This document shows positions 7,284 to 16,256 of a DNA stretch of 64,000 bases, piece by piece; positions within the stretch are counted from its first letter, which is position 1, and each line of letters starts with the position of its first letter. This stretch comes from Clostridia bacterium (GTDB lineage: Bacteria; Bacillota; Clostridia; Lachnospirales; Bianqueaceae). The stretch is from NCBI GenBank assembly GCA_900764045.1, contig CAAFMN010000024.1, positions 186,001-250,000 on the forward strand, read 5' to 3'. Position numbers and translations under genes: made by a program. The notes beneath the pieces were generated by a model, which made no database searches, was not told the origin of the DNA, and worked only from the letters and a program-made list of their open reading frames with translations.

Positions 7284-9026
7284 ATGAAGAAACTGCTTAA
7301 GTATATGAAAGAGTATACAAAGGAATGTATTCTGGCGCCGCTGTTTAAGATGCTGGAGGCTTCCTTTGAATTACTGGTGCCGTTGGTTGTCACCAGTATT
7401 ATTGATGTGGGTATTGTGCAGAAGGATATTCCCTATATCGTGCGGATGGTCATCCTGATGGTCGCCCTGGGAGTCATCGGCCTTGCTTGTTCTTTGACGG
7501 CACAGTATTTTTCGGCCAAGGCAGCGGTAGGATTTACGGCCAAGGTAAAATCCGCGCTCTTCGCGCATATCCAGAGCCTGTCATACAGTGAGATGGATAC
7601 GATGGGTACTTCTACTCTGATTACCCGTATGACCAGCGATATGAATCAGGTGCAGTCCGGTGTCAATCTGGTGCTGCGTCTGTTCCTGCGTTCGCCTTTT
7701 ATCGTATTCGGTGCGATGGTGATGGCGTTTACGATCGATGTTCGTGCGGCGATGGTCTTTGTAGTCACGATTCCGGCACTCTCCATCGTAGTATTCGGTA
7801 TTATGCTTGTTAGCATGCCGCTGTACAAAAAAGTGCAGAGCGGATTGGACAGCGTTCTGCGGCGGACAAGGGAGAATCTGAGCGGTGTGCGTGTTATTCG
7901 TGCGTTCAATAAGGAAGAGAGTGAGATTCAGGCATTCGATCAGGAGAACGCTTCTCTGACACGGATGCAGATGTTTGTCGGACGGATTTCGGCTCTGATG
8001 AATCCGATTACGTATATCATTATCAATGTCGCGATCCTTGTTTTAATCTGGACAGGAGCGTGGCAGGTAGAAGATGGCGTGTTGACGCAGGGACAGGTCG
8101 TTGCGCTTGTCAATTACATGTCTCAGATTCTGGTAGAGCTGATCAAGCTGGCCAATCTGATCATTACCGTAACCAAGGCGCTGGCTTGTGCCAAACGCGC
8201 GGAAAGTGTGTTCGAGCAGACATCCAGCATGGAGTTCTCCAAGCAGACAGCGGAAGATTGCATGAACAATGAAGAGATTATTTCCTTCGAGAATGTAGGA
8301 CTTACCTATAAGAACGCGGGCGCGGAATCTCTGTCCGATATCAATCTTCATGTAAAGCGGGGACAGACCGTAGGTATCATTGGTGGTACCGGCTCCGGCA
8401 AGTCTTCCCTGGTGAACTTGATTCCTAGATTTTATGATGTGACGCGCGGAAAGATTCTTGTAGACGGTGTAGACGTAAAAGAATATCCGGAAGAGCAGCT
8501 GCGGGGTAAAATCGGCATTGTGCCGCAAAAGGCGGTGCTTTTCGGCGGCACAATAGAAGAGAATCTTCGTTGGGGTAAGGAAGACGCCAATGAGGAAGAG
8601 ATGCGGGAAGCATTGGAGGTTTCGCAGGCTTGGGAGTTTGTCAAGGGCAGAGAGGGCGGTATGAGCGCCAGAATCGCTCAGAACGGCAAGAATCTGTCCG
8701 GCGGTCAGAGGCAGCGCCTTACCATCGCGAGAGCGTTGGTACGCCATCCTGAGATTCTGATTCTGGATGACAGTGCATCTGCGCTGGACTATGCAACGGA
8801 TGCCAAGCTGCGTAAAGCGATTCGGGAGATGGATCCTTCCATCACCGTGTTTATCGTATCACAGCGGGCGGCATCGATTCAGTATGCCGATCAGATTGTG
8901 GTATTGGATGACGGAGCGGTCGTGGGTACGGGAACCCATTCTGAATTGCTGGAGAATTGCGAGATATATCAGGAAATCTACTATTCTCAGTTTCCCAAGG
9001 AGGTGAAGACGCATGGAGAAAGGTAA
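7284..9026 (+). CDS. Heterodimeric ABC exporter, subunit 1 (degenerate ATP site)
   Basis: Encodes 580 residues with a membrane domain (residues 1-300, six segments) fused to an ATPase. Walker A GGTGSGKS is at 367-374 and the signature LSGGQ at 471-475. The Walker B region reads LILDDSASALD (492-502), with Asp in place of the catalytic Glu. That substitution marks the non-catalytic half of heterodimeric exporters such as TM287/288 and BmrCD. GAGGAGGAA precedes the ATG. The second subunit overlaps its 3' end by 14 nt, so the two are surely co-translated. The substrate is unknown; multidrug or peptide export is typical. Confidence 0.87.
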   Translation: MKKLLKYMKEYTKECILAPLFKMLEASFELLVPLVVTSIIDVGIVQKDIPYIVRMVILMVALGVIGLACSLTAQYFSAKAAVGFTAKVKSALFAHIQSLSYSEMDTMGTSTLITRMTSDMNQVQSGVNLVLRLFLRSPFIVFGAMVMAFTIDVRAAMVFVVTIPALSIVVFGIMLVSMPLYKKVQSGLDSVLRRTRENLSGVRVIRAFNKEESEIQAFDQENASLTRMQMFVGRISALMNPITYIIINVAILVLIWTGAWQVEDGVLTQGQVVALVNYMSQILVELIKLANLIITVTKALACAKRAESVFEQTSSMEFSKQTAEDCMNNEEIISFENVGLTYKNAGAESLSDINLHVKRGQTVGIIGGTGSGKSSLVNLIPRFYDVTRGKILVDGVDVKEYPEEQLRGKIGIVPQKAVLFGGTIEENLRWGKEDANEEEMREALEVSQAWEFVKGREGGMSARIAQNGKNLSGGQRQRLTIARALVRHPEILILDDSASALDYATDAKLRKAIREMDPSITVFIVSQRAASIQYADQIVVLDDGAVVGTGTHSELLENCEIYQEIYYSQFPKEVKTHGER

Positions 9027-10758
9027 GCAGAAGGGCACGTTGGGAAAGGTTCTGCGGTATATTAAAAGATATTGGTTCTATTTGGCGCTTTCCTTGATCT
9101 TTGCGGCGGTCACGGTTACGTTGACATTGTATCTGTCGATTCTGATCGGCCGCGCAGTCGATATGATTGTTAAGGCAGGAGAGGTGGACTTTGACGGTAT
9201 CTGGAAGCTTTTGGTGCAGATGGGCATTATGATCGGCGGAACGGCTCTGGCGCAGTGGATCATGAATATATGTAATAACAAGATCACGTATTATACAGTC
9301 AAGGACATTCGGGAAGAGGCCTTTCGGAAGATTCAGATCCTTCCTTTGAAGTATGTGGACGGACATTCCTACGGCGAAGTAGTGAGCCGGGTTATCGCGG
9401 ACGTGGATCAGTTCGCGGACGGTTTGCTGATGGGCTTTACACAGCTGTTTACAGGTGTCCTTACGATTGTCGGGACACTGATCTTTATGTTGACGATGAA
9501 TGTGACGATTACACTGGTCGTTGTGGTGATTACTCCGGTGTCTTTGTTTGTCGCAAGCTTTATCGCGAGAAAAACCTATGCGATGTTTCAGCTTCAATCC
9601 TCCACTAGAGGAGAGCAGACCGGTTTGATCGATGAGATGATCGGAAACCAGAAAGTGGTGCAGGCCTTTGGGTATCAGAAAAAGTCTCATCAGCGTTTTG
9701 ATGAGATCAACGAGAGACTGAGACAGTGCTCCCTGCGTGCGATCTTCTTTTCCTCCATCACCAATCCGGCAACTAGATTCGTCAATAGCCTTGTGTATGC
9801 AGGCGTAGGTGTTGCGGGTGCGTTGATCGCTGTTGGTGGCGGAATCAGCGTCGGACAGCTTGCCAGCTTTTTAAGCTATGCGAACCAGTATACCAAGCCG
9901 TTTAATGAGATTTCGGGTGTTGTGACCGAACTGCAGAACGCGCTGGCCTGCGCGGCGAGAATCTTTGAACTGATCGAAGAAGAGCCGCAGAAGCCGGAAG
10001 CAGCGGATGCGGTTCAGCTGGAGAATCCGGACGGATCGGTTACGCTGGAGAATGTAACGTTTTCCTATGTACCGGATCAAAAGCTGATTGAGAACTTCAG
10101 TCTTCACGCGAAACCAGGACAGAGGATCGCGATCGTCGGACCGACAGGATGCGGCAAGACGACGATCATCAATTTGCTGATGAGGTTTTATGATGTCAAT
10201 AGCGGCCGGATTTTGGTCAGCGGGACGGATATTCAGGAGATGACACGTAAGAGTCTGCGTGCGTCCTATGGCATGGTGCTGCAGGATACCTGGCTGAAGA
10301 GCGGAACCATCCGGGAAAATATTGTGATGGGAAAGCCGGACGCTACAGAGGAAGAGATCATCGCCGCGGCGAAGGCGTCTCACGCGCACAGCTTTATCAA
10401 GCGTCTGAGCCATGGTTATGACACTGTTATTACCGAGGATGGAGGAGGCTTGTCTCAGGGACAGAAGCAGCTTCTGTGTATTACGCGAGTGATGCTTTGT
10501 CTGCCGCCTATGCTGATTCTGGACGAAGCGACCTCTTCGATCGATACCCGTACAGAGATCAAGATTCAGGAAGCCTTTGCGCGTCTGATGCAGGGACGTA
10601 CCAGCTTTATCGTCGCGCATCGTCTGTCTACGATTCGGGAAGCGGATGTGATCCTGGTGATGAAGGACGGGCATATTATCGAGCAGGGCAATCATGAGGA
10701 ACTCTTGCAGAAGGGTGGATTTTATGCGGATCTGTACAATAGTCAGTTCGCTGTTTAA
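9013..10758 (+). CDS. Heterodimeric ABC exporter, subunit 2 (canonical ATP site)
   Basis: Encodes 581 residues with the same membrane-ATPase fusion. Walker A GPTGCGKT is at 376-383, and Walker B LILDEATSSID (501-511) keeps the catalytic Glu. The signature is LSQGQ (480-484) rather than LSGGQ, the complementary change seen in the partner subunit of heterodimeric exporters: this altered signature faces the degenerate Walker site of subunit 1. AAGGAGG inside the end of the upstream gene serves as its ribosome binding site. Confidence 0.88.
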   Translation: MEKGKQKGTLGKVLRYIKRYWFYLALSLIFAAVTVTLTLYLSILIGRAVDMIVKAGEVDFDGIWKLLVQMGIMIGGTALAQWIMNICNNKITYYTVKDIREEAFRKIQILPLKYVDGHSYGEVVSRVIADVDQFADGLLMGFTQLFTGVLTIVGTLIFMLTMNVTITLVVVVITPVSLFVASFIARKTYAMFQLQSSTRGEQTGLIDEMIGNQKVVQAFGYQKKSHQRFDEINERLRQCSLRAIFFSSITNPATRFVNSLVYAGVGVAGALIAVGGGISVGQLASFLSYANQYTKPFNEISGVVTELQNALACAARIFELIEEEPQKPEAADAVQLENPDGSVTLENVTFSYVPDQKLIENFSLHAKPGQRIAIVGPTGCGKTTIINLLMRFYDVNSGRILVSGTDIQEMTRKSLRASYGMVLQDTWLKSGTIRENIVMGKPDATEEEIIAAAKASHAHSFIKRLSHGYDTVITEDGGGLSQGQKQLLCITRVMLCLPPMLILDEATSSIDTRTEIKIQEAFARLMQGRTSFIVAHRLSTIREADVILVMKDGHIIEQGNHEELLQKGGFYADLYNSQFAV

Positions 10759-10762
10759 CGCA

Positions 10763-10804
10763 AAAACGCACCGCCGAAGGGGATAAGCCGCGGAGGTGCG
10801 TTTT
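10763..10804. terminator. Bidirectional terminator between the ABC exporter and spoIIID
   Basis: AAAACGCACC (10763-10772) pairs with GGTGCGTTTT (10795-10804). The A and T runs allow it to end both the plus-strand exporter operon and the minus-strand spoIIID transcript. Confidence 0.82.
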
Positions 10805-10817
10805 GTGTCGGAAAAAC

Positions 10818-11117
10818 TCAGAAAAAGGTATCCCGGTGCTGTGCCTGACTCAGACTGAGATATTTTTCGCGGGTTGCCATACCACCGCGGATATGGCGTT
10901 CAGATTTGTTGACGTCCAGAATCTTGCGGGCCTGCCCGGCGAGCAGAGGATCGATGTGGGACAGCCGTTCGGTTACATCCTTATGTACAGTGCTTTTGCT
11001 GATGCCGAACCTTTTTGCGGTTTCCCGTACAGTAGCGTTGTTTTCGATGATATAGTTGGCGATTTCGACGGCGCGTTCCTCGATCTGTTTATGTTTGTAG
11101 AGAGTGTAGTTATTCAT
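10818..11117 (-). CDS. spoIIID: Sporulation transcription factor SpoIIID
   Basis: Encodes 99 residues. The helix-turn-helix TVRETAKRFGISKSTVHKD (residues 29-47), then ERL-x-x-IDPLLAGQARKIL and RHIRGGMATREKY, is the SpoIIID signature. SpoIIID switches the mother cell from early sigma-E to later gene expression, as activator and repressor. The family is usually 82-95 residues, so this is full length. GCGGAGA lies 6-7 nt before the ATG at 11117. It is transcribed alone, between a bidirectional terminator and the divergent hydrolase gene. Its presence is direct evidence for an endospore-forming host. Confidence 0.93.
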   Translation of the reverse strand: MNNYTLYKHKQIEERAVEIANYIIENNATVRETAKRFGISKSTVHKDVTERLSHIDPLLAGQARKILDVNKSERHIRGGMATREKYLSLSQAQHRDTFF

Positions 11118-11146
11118 GGTCTTCTCCGCTGATACTTGTTTTTACA

Positions 11147-11174
11147 TTGTATGAGCAGTGAGGAAGTTTATGAT
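11147..11174 (+). promoter_or_regulatory. Possible promoter of the hydrolase-MATE pair
   Basis: TTGTAT (11147-11152) and TATGAT (11169-11174), 16-nt spacer, 28 nt before the hydrolase start codon. The match is moderate. Confidence 0.42.
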
Positions 11175-11202
11175 ATGTTGCCAAAAGAAAGGATGTTTTG
11201 CT

Positions 11203-12333
11203 ATGAATATGTTAGACTACTTACAGTGGAGAGGGGACTTAAGCCTTGCGGCAGCCCATTTTCAGGAAGTAGACGCATTGATTTTGTCACGTGTTTCGTA
11301 TTTGCCGATGGACGGGGTTCTGACCGAGGATTGGGATGCGGGAAAGACGATGGCGCAGGCGGTACAGGAGCTTACTGCAACGCAAGGATACCATCTCCTG
11401 TGGCCGGATGACGGACCGATGATGCAGCTGGCAGCGCAGAGCGAACGCTTTGGAGGCATGCGGCTCTGCGGTTATGTGAATGTCTTGGATACGGATCAGG
11501 AGAAGCAGTTTTCTGCGGTGACCATTCGGCTGAATGATCAGGATATTTTTGTTTCTTTCCGGGGAACGGATAACACCCTGGTCGGCTGGAAAGAAGATTT
11601 TAATATGAGTTTTATGGAGATCGTTCCGGGACAGAGGCAGGCGGCGGAATATCTGCGGCGGGCGGCCCTCTGTGCCTCCGGCCGGATCTATGTAGGAGGC
11701 CATTCCAAGGGCGGAAATCTGGCAGTATATTCGGCGGCGTTTTGCGGAGAGGATCTCCAGGACAGAATCGTTCAGGTGTACAATATGGATGGTCCGGGTT
11801 TTGCGCAGAGTATCGTCCAAAAACCGGAATATCAGCGGATCTGTAAACGGATTCTGACATATATTCCGCAGAATTCTGTAGTCGGAATGCTTTTGGAGCA
11901 TGAAGAGCCCAGACAGGTGATTCATAGTACGGAGACTGGGCTGCAGCAGCACAATGTGTATTCCTGGGAGGTGCTGCGGGATCATCTGATACCAGCGCAG
12001 GGAGTAGAAAAGAGCAGCGAGTTTATTGACCGTTCGCTGAAGAGCTGGCTTCAGGCGATGGATGAGGAGAAGCGAGGCAGGATCATTGACGCCACGTTTG
12101 AGATTTTGAGTGCCCCGGAAAAGACAACGATGTCTGAGATCAGTGCGGACTGGATGCAGAGCGGTGTAGCCATGCTGCGATCCTGGCAGCAGCTGGACAG
12201 CGAGGAACAGCGCAATATGCTGGCGTCAGTCAAGACGCTGGTTAAGGCGTTTTGGGAGAACATGGACATGCTGCAGAACCGGGGGAAAAAGTCTGAGAAA
12301 GAGACAGCGGCTCTTGGAAAGGAAAATACATGA
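11203..12333 (+). CDS. DUF2974 / Mbeg1-like alpha/beta hydrolase
   Basis: Encodes 376 residues. VGGHSKGGNLAVY has the Gly-x-Ser-x-Gly nucleophile elbow (Ser about residue 168), and IFVSFRGTDNTLVGWKEDF is the lipase-like stretch before it; both are typical of the DUF2974 family. No signal peptide is visible, so it is probably cytoplasmic. The substrate is unknown. I chose the ATG at 11203 because AAAGGA lies 9 nt upstream and MNMLDYLQWRG is the family's usual N terminus. Its stop overlaps the MATE start as ATGA, so the two are translationally coupled. Confidence 0.78.
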   Translation: MNMLDYLQWRGDLSLAAAHFQEVDALILSRVSYLPMDGVLTEDWDAGKTMAQAVQELTATQGYHLLWPDDGPMMQLAAQSERFGGMRLCGYVNVLDTDQEKQFSAVTIRLNDQDIFVSFRGTDNTLVGWKEDFNMSFMEIVPGQRQAAEYLRRAALCASGRIYVGGHSKGGNLAVYSAAFCGEDLQDRIVQVYNMDGPGFAQSIVQKPEYQRICKRILTYIPQNSVVGMLLEHEEPRQVIHSTETGLQQHNVYSWEVLRDHLIPAQGVEKSSEFIDRSLKSWLQAMDEEKRGRIIDATFEILSAPEKTTMSEISADWMQSGVAMLRSWQQLDSEEQRNMLASVKTLVKAFWENMDMLQNRGKKSEKETAALGKENT

Positions 12334-13688
12334 AGAATTCTTTGACTTCTGGTTCTATATGGAAGGGGCTGTTGTTTTTCGCGATGCCCATATTGCTCGG
12401 CAATATCTTTCAACAGCTGTATAATACGGCGGACGCGTTTATTGTCGGACGTTTTCTGGATAAAAACGCTTACGCCGCGGTCAGCTCTTCCGGCAGCCTG
12501 ATCTTTCTTCTGGTCGGATTCTTTAATGGAATCGCGACAGGAGCCGGTGTTGTGATTGCAAGATATTACGGCGCCAAGGAATATGACGGGCTGCGGACAG
12601 CGGTGCATACTACGCTGGCCTTTGGACTTGCGGCAGGCATCCTGCTGACGGTTCTGGGAATGACGTTGACGCCGCAGCTTTTGGCTTTGATGCGAACGGA
12701 TCCGGATGTAATGGAGAATTCTGTCTCATATTTTCGTATGTATTTTGCCGGAGCCGTCGCGATCGTCATGTATAATCTCTGCGTGGGTATTCTGCAGGCA
12801 GTGGGAGACAGCAGACATCCGCTGTATTATCTGATCCTTTCATCGGTTATCAATGTCGCTTTGGATCTGCTGTTTGTAGGTGTCTTTCGGTGGGGTGTCT
12901 GGTCAGTCGCTTTTGCCACGACAATCGCGCAATTTGTCAGTTTGGGGCTCTGCCTGTATCGGCTGTGCCATTACGAAACGGTATATCAGGTACACCTCAG
13001 TAAAATCCGTTTTGATCTGCCGATGCTGAAGCAGGTGGTGCGCTTTGGGCTGCCGTCAGGTGTGCAGAATTCGATTATCGCTTTTGCCAATGTGGTGGTT
13101 CAGAGCAATATCAACGCGTTTGGAGCCAATGCGATGGCAGGCTGCGGAACCTATGCCAAGCTGGAGGGTTTTGCCTTTTTGCCAATCACCTGTTTTTCGA
13201 TGGCGCTTACGACATTTGTCAGTCAGAATCTGGGAGCGCAGCAATACGAGAGGACCAAGAGAGGAACTCGGTTTGGTATTCTATGCTCGGTTGTGATGGC
13301 AGAGCTGATCGGCGTTACTCTGTTCGTACTGGCGGAACCTTTGGTGGCGCTTTTTCAGGGAGATGCCGGTGTGATCGCGATCGGCGTAAAGCAGGCGAGA
13401 ATGGAGGCGCTGTTCTATTGCTTCCTGGCTTTTTCCCATTGTATCGCGGGAATTATGCGGGGCGCCGGCAAGCCGACCGTACCGATGTTCGTCATGTTGG
13501 CCATTTGGTGCGTATTGCGTGTAACCTATATATCCATTGTCGTACCGTTTTTCGGACGGATTGAAGTCGTTTTTTCGGCGTATCCACTGACATGGTTTTT
13601 AAGCTCGGTCGTCTTTTTGATCTATTTCCTGAAATCGGATTGGCTGCACAATTATGAACGGATGAAACAAAAAGGGGCGCTGACATAA
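12330..13688 (+). CDS. MATE family multidrug/Na+ antiporter
   Basis: Encodes 452 residues, full length for MATE, with about 12 hydrophobic segments in two halves. The N terminus has the family pattern IWKGLLFFAMPILLGNIFQQ then YNTADAFIVGRFL, and the second half repeats it near VRFGLPSGVQNSI. It starts in a 4-nt overlap with the hydrolase gene. It serves as the internal comparator for the collapsed MATE gene at 6858. Substrate not predictable. Confidence 0.88.
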   Translation: MKNSLTSGSIWKGLLFFAMPILLGNIFQQLYNTADAFIVGRFLDKNAYAAVSSSGSLIFLLVGFFNGIATGAGVVIARYYGAKEYDGLRTAVHTTLAFGLAAGILLTVLGMTLTPQLLALMRTDPDVMENSVSYFRMYFAGAVAIVMYNLCVGILQAVGDSRHPLYYLILSSVINVALDLLFVGVFRWGVWSVAFATTIAQFVSLGLCLYRLCHYETVYQVHLSKIRFDLPMLKQVVRFGLPSGVQNSIIAFANVVVQSNINAFGANAMAGCGTYAKLEGFAFLPITCFSMALTTFVSQNLGAQQYERTKRGTRFGILCSVVMAELIGVTLFVLAEPLVALFQGDAGVIAIGVKQARMEALFYCFLAFSHCIAGIMRGAGKPTVPMFVMLAIWCVLRVTYISIVVPFFGRIEVVFSAYPLTWFLSSVVFLIYFLKSDWLHNYERMKQKGALT

Positions 13689-13696
13689 TCAGCGCC
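13668..13696 (-). terminator. Terminator for the minus-strand cupin/AKR remnant
   Basis: GGCGCTGA (13676-13683) pairs with TCAGCGCC (13689-13696). Read on the minus strand it is followed by a T-rich tail (complement of 13668-13673). It overlaps the stop codon of the plus-strand MATE gene. Confidence 0.65.
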
Positions 13697-13715
13697 GGAT
13701 TCAAAAAAGTATGCG

Positions 13716-13757
13716 AGATACAGCGGTACGGTGAACGTATGGCTGTATCTTTTTTTA
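13716..13757 (+). terminator. Terminator of the hydrolase-MATE operon
   Basis: AGATACAGC (13716-13724) pairs with GCTGTATCT (13742-13750), with an inner TACG/CGTA pair and an uninterrupted T run to 13757. Confidence 0.83.
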
Positions 13758-13762
13758 TGCGT

Positions 13763-14104
13763 TTAGGCCAGAGGTTTGCCGCTGAATACAGGGAAAAAGC
13801 TGAATTCGCCATAATCCGCGATAGGCTTTGTATGTATGAGGGCCTTCATATCTTCGTCGGAAATCGAAAAATCAACCTGAGCATTATCGCTCAGGTGCGC
13901 CGGATTGGCTGTCTTGGGCAGAGCTACCGCACCCAGCTGAATGGCATAACGGACGCAAAGCTGCGCGGCAAATAGGCCGCTCTTCGGATCCGTCAGCGGA
14001 TTCAGAAAAGAATCTCCGATAAAATATTGAGCGAATGCGGTGTTGGGAGTACCTGTCCCAAACACGTTTGCTTGTTCGAATGCTTCTTTGTTTTCATATT
14101 TCAT
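13763..14104 (-). pseudogene. Fusion remnant: cupin N terminus joined to aldo/keto reductase C terminus
   Basis: The 113-codon frame is a chimera. Residues 1-45 (MKYENKEAFEQANVFGTGTP, then AFAQYFIGDSFLNPLTDPKS) resemble the N terminus of small cupin enzymes. From about residue 47, AQLCVRYAIQLGAVALPKTA and DYGEFSFFPVFSGKPL match the C terminus of aldo/keto reductases. The cupin barrel and most of the reductase, including its catalytic Tyr/Lys part, are absent. There is no Shine-Dalgarno sequence before the ATG. A single deletion across a cupin-reductase gene pair would explain it; an assembly collapse is the alternative. Confidence 0.65.
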
Positions 14105-14117
14105 AGTAAAAACTAAA

Positions 14118-14264
14118 TGCTGGTACTACGAAACAGCCAAGGCGGCCGGTACGATTGAGGCGCCGCAGAAGATGGATCTTTCAGAAGTGCCGGAGCGTTT
14201 CCGCAAGATCCGGCAGGAGCTGCGGACGGCTCCGGGAGCCTTTAACGGAGAAAAAGAAGAGTAG
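14118..14264 (+). pseudogene. Orphan C-terminal coding fragment, family not recognised
   Basis: From TGC at 14118 an open frame reads CWYYETAKAAGTIEAPQKMD and then LSEVPERFRKIRQEL to a TAG at 14262-14264. Composition and codon use look protein-coding, but there is no start codon, ribosome binding site or promoter for it; upstream bases belong to the antisense of the cupin remnant. It looks like the last 48 codons of a gene whose 5' part was lost at the same breakpoint. I do not recognise the family. Confidence 0.4.
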
Positions 14265-14274
14265 CAGAGCATGC

Positions 14275-14321
14275 AAAAAACACCGGATTCCAGAGAAGAT
14301 AGGCTGGAATCCGGTGTTTTT
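14275..14321. terminator. Bidirectional terminator after potD
   Basis: A perfect 13-bp stem CACCGGATTCCAG (14281-14293) / CTGGAATCCGGTG (14304-14316) is flanked by six A and five T, so it works in both directions: for potD on the minus strand and the orphan fragment on the plus strand. Confidence 0.9.
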
Positions 14322-15438
14322 AACCTACGATAGAAGCTTTTAATTCTGTCCATAACGCGTCATAGAGCACGTTGGCGCTGCCAAGATCCAAAAACACCTC
14401 GCAATCACCATAGACAGATTCTTCCGGAAACATGACCTCATTGTCCAGAAGATTTTCGTCCAGGATCTCCTGCGCGTCTTCCAGATCCCAATCCAGAAGA
14501 GAAGCGAGTTCTTCGGCAGAAGTCTGTTCGGGATCGAGATACTGCAGGGCATCTTCGCTGGGAGTGGAATATCCGATTTCCCACATGTTTTTAATCGCGA
14601 TATCGCTGCGGCATAGGAAATTGATGAACATCTCCGCCTCCTCTTTGTGCAGGGCGTTCGCGGGAACCACCAGTGAGTCGAACCACAAATTACTGTTGGA
14701 CGGCACGGTATAAGCGAGGTCCTCGTTCATGGACATAGCCGTCAGGGCGTCTCCGGAATATACGAGTGCGAGATCCGCGTTTTCAGCAGCCATCTGATCC
14801 TTGGTCTGATCAACATAATAGCCGTAGACCAGCGGGGACTGTGCCAGAAGAGAGGCGAGGGCCTCCCGCAGGTGTTCGGCATTGGTCTCATTGCAGGAGT
14901 ATCCCAACCGTTTCAGGGCAGGAGTAAAGGAATCACGGACACTGTCGGACATGATAATGGCATCCGCATATCGGCTGTCCCACAGGCTGTCCCAAGTAGG
15001 AATCTCACTGACAGTCCGCGTATTGTAGAGGATTCCCAAGGTTCCCCACATATAGGGGACGGAGTATTCGTTATCCGGGTCAAAGTCCAGATTCTTATAG
15101 TGGCTGCTGATCAGAACGTAGTTGGGAATGTTGTTAAAATCCAGCTTGGCCAGGCGGTCTTCCTTAATGAGCCGTTCAATCATATAGTCGGAAGGAACCA
15201 GCAGATCATAGTTGCTGCCGCCGGAGGTAAGCTTCAGATACATTTCTTCGTTGGTCTCAAAAAGGGAATAGATGACCTTAATACCGGTCTCTTCTTCAAA
15301 TTGATCGATCACGTCCATGTCGATATATTCGCCCCAATTAAATACACTGAGCGTCCGCTGTTCGGTAGAACGGCATCCGGAAAGGAGCAGAAGAGCCGCG
15401 CAGAAAAACGGCAGAACCCTACAAAATTTACGGATCAT
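14320..15438 (-). CDS. potD: Spermidine/putrescine ABC transporter substrate-binding lipoprotein
   Basis: Encodes 372 residues. A lipoprotein signal peptide ends in the lipobox LLSGC (Cys 22), so the protein is anchored outside the membrane. The mature part opens LSVFNWGEYIDMDVIDQFEE, the typical PotD start, followed by YDLLVPSDYMIERL. Asp/Glu and aromatic residues expected for polyamine binding are present, but specificity cannot be read off. The ATG overlaps the potC stop as ATGA. It is the last gene of the puuR-potABCD operon, ended by the stem at 14275-14321. Confidence 0.9.
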   Translation of the reverse strand: MIRKFCRVLPFFCAALLLLSGCRSTEQRTLSVFNWGEYIDMDVIDQFEEETGIKVIYSLFETNEEMYLKLTSGGSNYDLLVPSDYMIERLIKEDRLAKLDFNNIPNYVLISSHYKNLDFDPDNEYSVPYMWGTLGILYNTRTVSEIPTWDSLWDSRYADAIIMSDSVRDSFTPALKRLGYSCNETNAEHLREALASLLAQSPLVYGYYVDQTKDQMAAENADLALVYSGDALTAMSMNEDLAYTVPSNSNLWFDSLVVPANALHKEEAEMFINFLCRSDIAIKNMWEIGYSTPSEDALQYLDPEQTSAEELASLLDWDLEDAQEILDENLLDNEVMFPEESVYGDCEVFLDLGSANVLYDALWTELKASIVG

Positions 15439-16256
15439 TTGGCGCCTCGCTTTCGTTGGGATACTTTTTTGCGGCGGTCGCTGCCTAATAGATTTACTAA
15501 CAGCAGCAGAATCAGCACCGACAGGAACATGATGGTAGACAGGGCATTGATCGACGGCTTGATGCCGCGTCTGGCCATGGAGTAAACGATGATGCTCAGG
15601 TTAGAGATACCGTTGCCTGTGGTAAAAAAGCTGATGATAAAGTCGTCGATGGACATGGTAAAGGCCAGAAGGGTGCCGGAGACGATCCCCGGCAGAAGCT
15701 CTGGGATCATAACGCGGAAAAAAGCTTGTGCCGGGCTGGCGCCCAGATCCAATGCGGCTTCATAAGTGTTGGGATTCATCTGCCGCAGATGGGGCAGCAC
15801 AGAAAGGATAACATAGGGAATATTAAAGGTGATATGGGCAATCAGCATGGTCATAAGTCCCAGAGGGAGTTTGAGCATAATAAAAAGCAGCATCAGAGAA
15901 ATACCGGTCAGAATATCAGGGTTGAGCATGGGCAGATTGGAAACATTGGTCATAACAGAACGTTTCCAGCCGCGGTATCGGTGAATTCCGATAGCTGCCA
16001 GAGTTCCGATGGCAGCGGCTGCCAGAGAAGAGAGTACGGCAACCAGTAAAGTATTGCCCAGAGCGTCCATGATCTGACTGTCGGAAAAGAGTTCCTGATA
16101 CCAGCGCAGAGAGAATCCCGTAAACTGTGAGGTGCTTTTGCTGTCATTGAAGGAAAAGATCATCAGCAATACGATGGGCGCATACAGAAACAGGAAGATC
16201 ACAAACATGTAAAAACGGGAGAGAAAGGAACCTACAGCGGATAGAATCTTTTTCAT
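15435..16256 (-). CDS. potC: Polyamine ABC transporter permease
   Basis: Encodes 273 residues with six membrane segments. The binding-protein-dependent permease loop is present (EAALDLGASPAQAFFRVMIPELLPGI region, with the EAA-x3-G core) where the permease contacts the ATPase. I give the ATG at 16256; a GTG one codon upstream (16259) is equally possible because both fit the AGGGGG ribosome binding site. It overlaps potB and potD by a few bases, so the cluster is translated as a unit. Confidence 0.88.
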   Translation of the reverse strand: MKKILSAVGSFLSRFYMFVIFLFLYAPIVLLMIFSFNDSKSTSQFTGFSLRWYQELFSDSQIMDALGNTLLVAVLSSLAAAAIGTLAAIGIHRYRGWKRSVMTNVSNLPMLNPDILTGISLMLLFIMLKLPLGLMTMLIAHITFNIPYVILSVLPHLRQMNPNTYEAALDLGASPAQAFFRVMIPELLPGIVSGTLLAFTMSIDDFIISFFTTGNGISNLSIIVYSMARRGIKPSINALSTIMFLSVLILLLLVNLLGSDRRKKVSQRKRGAK

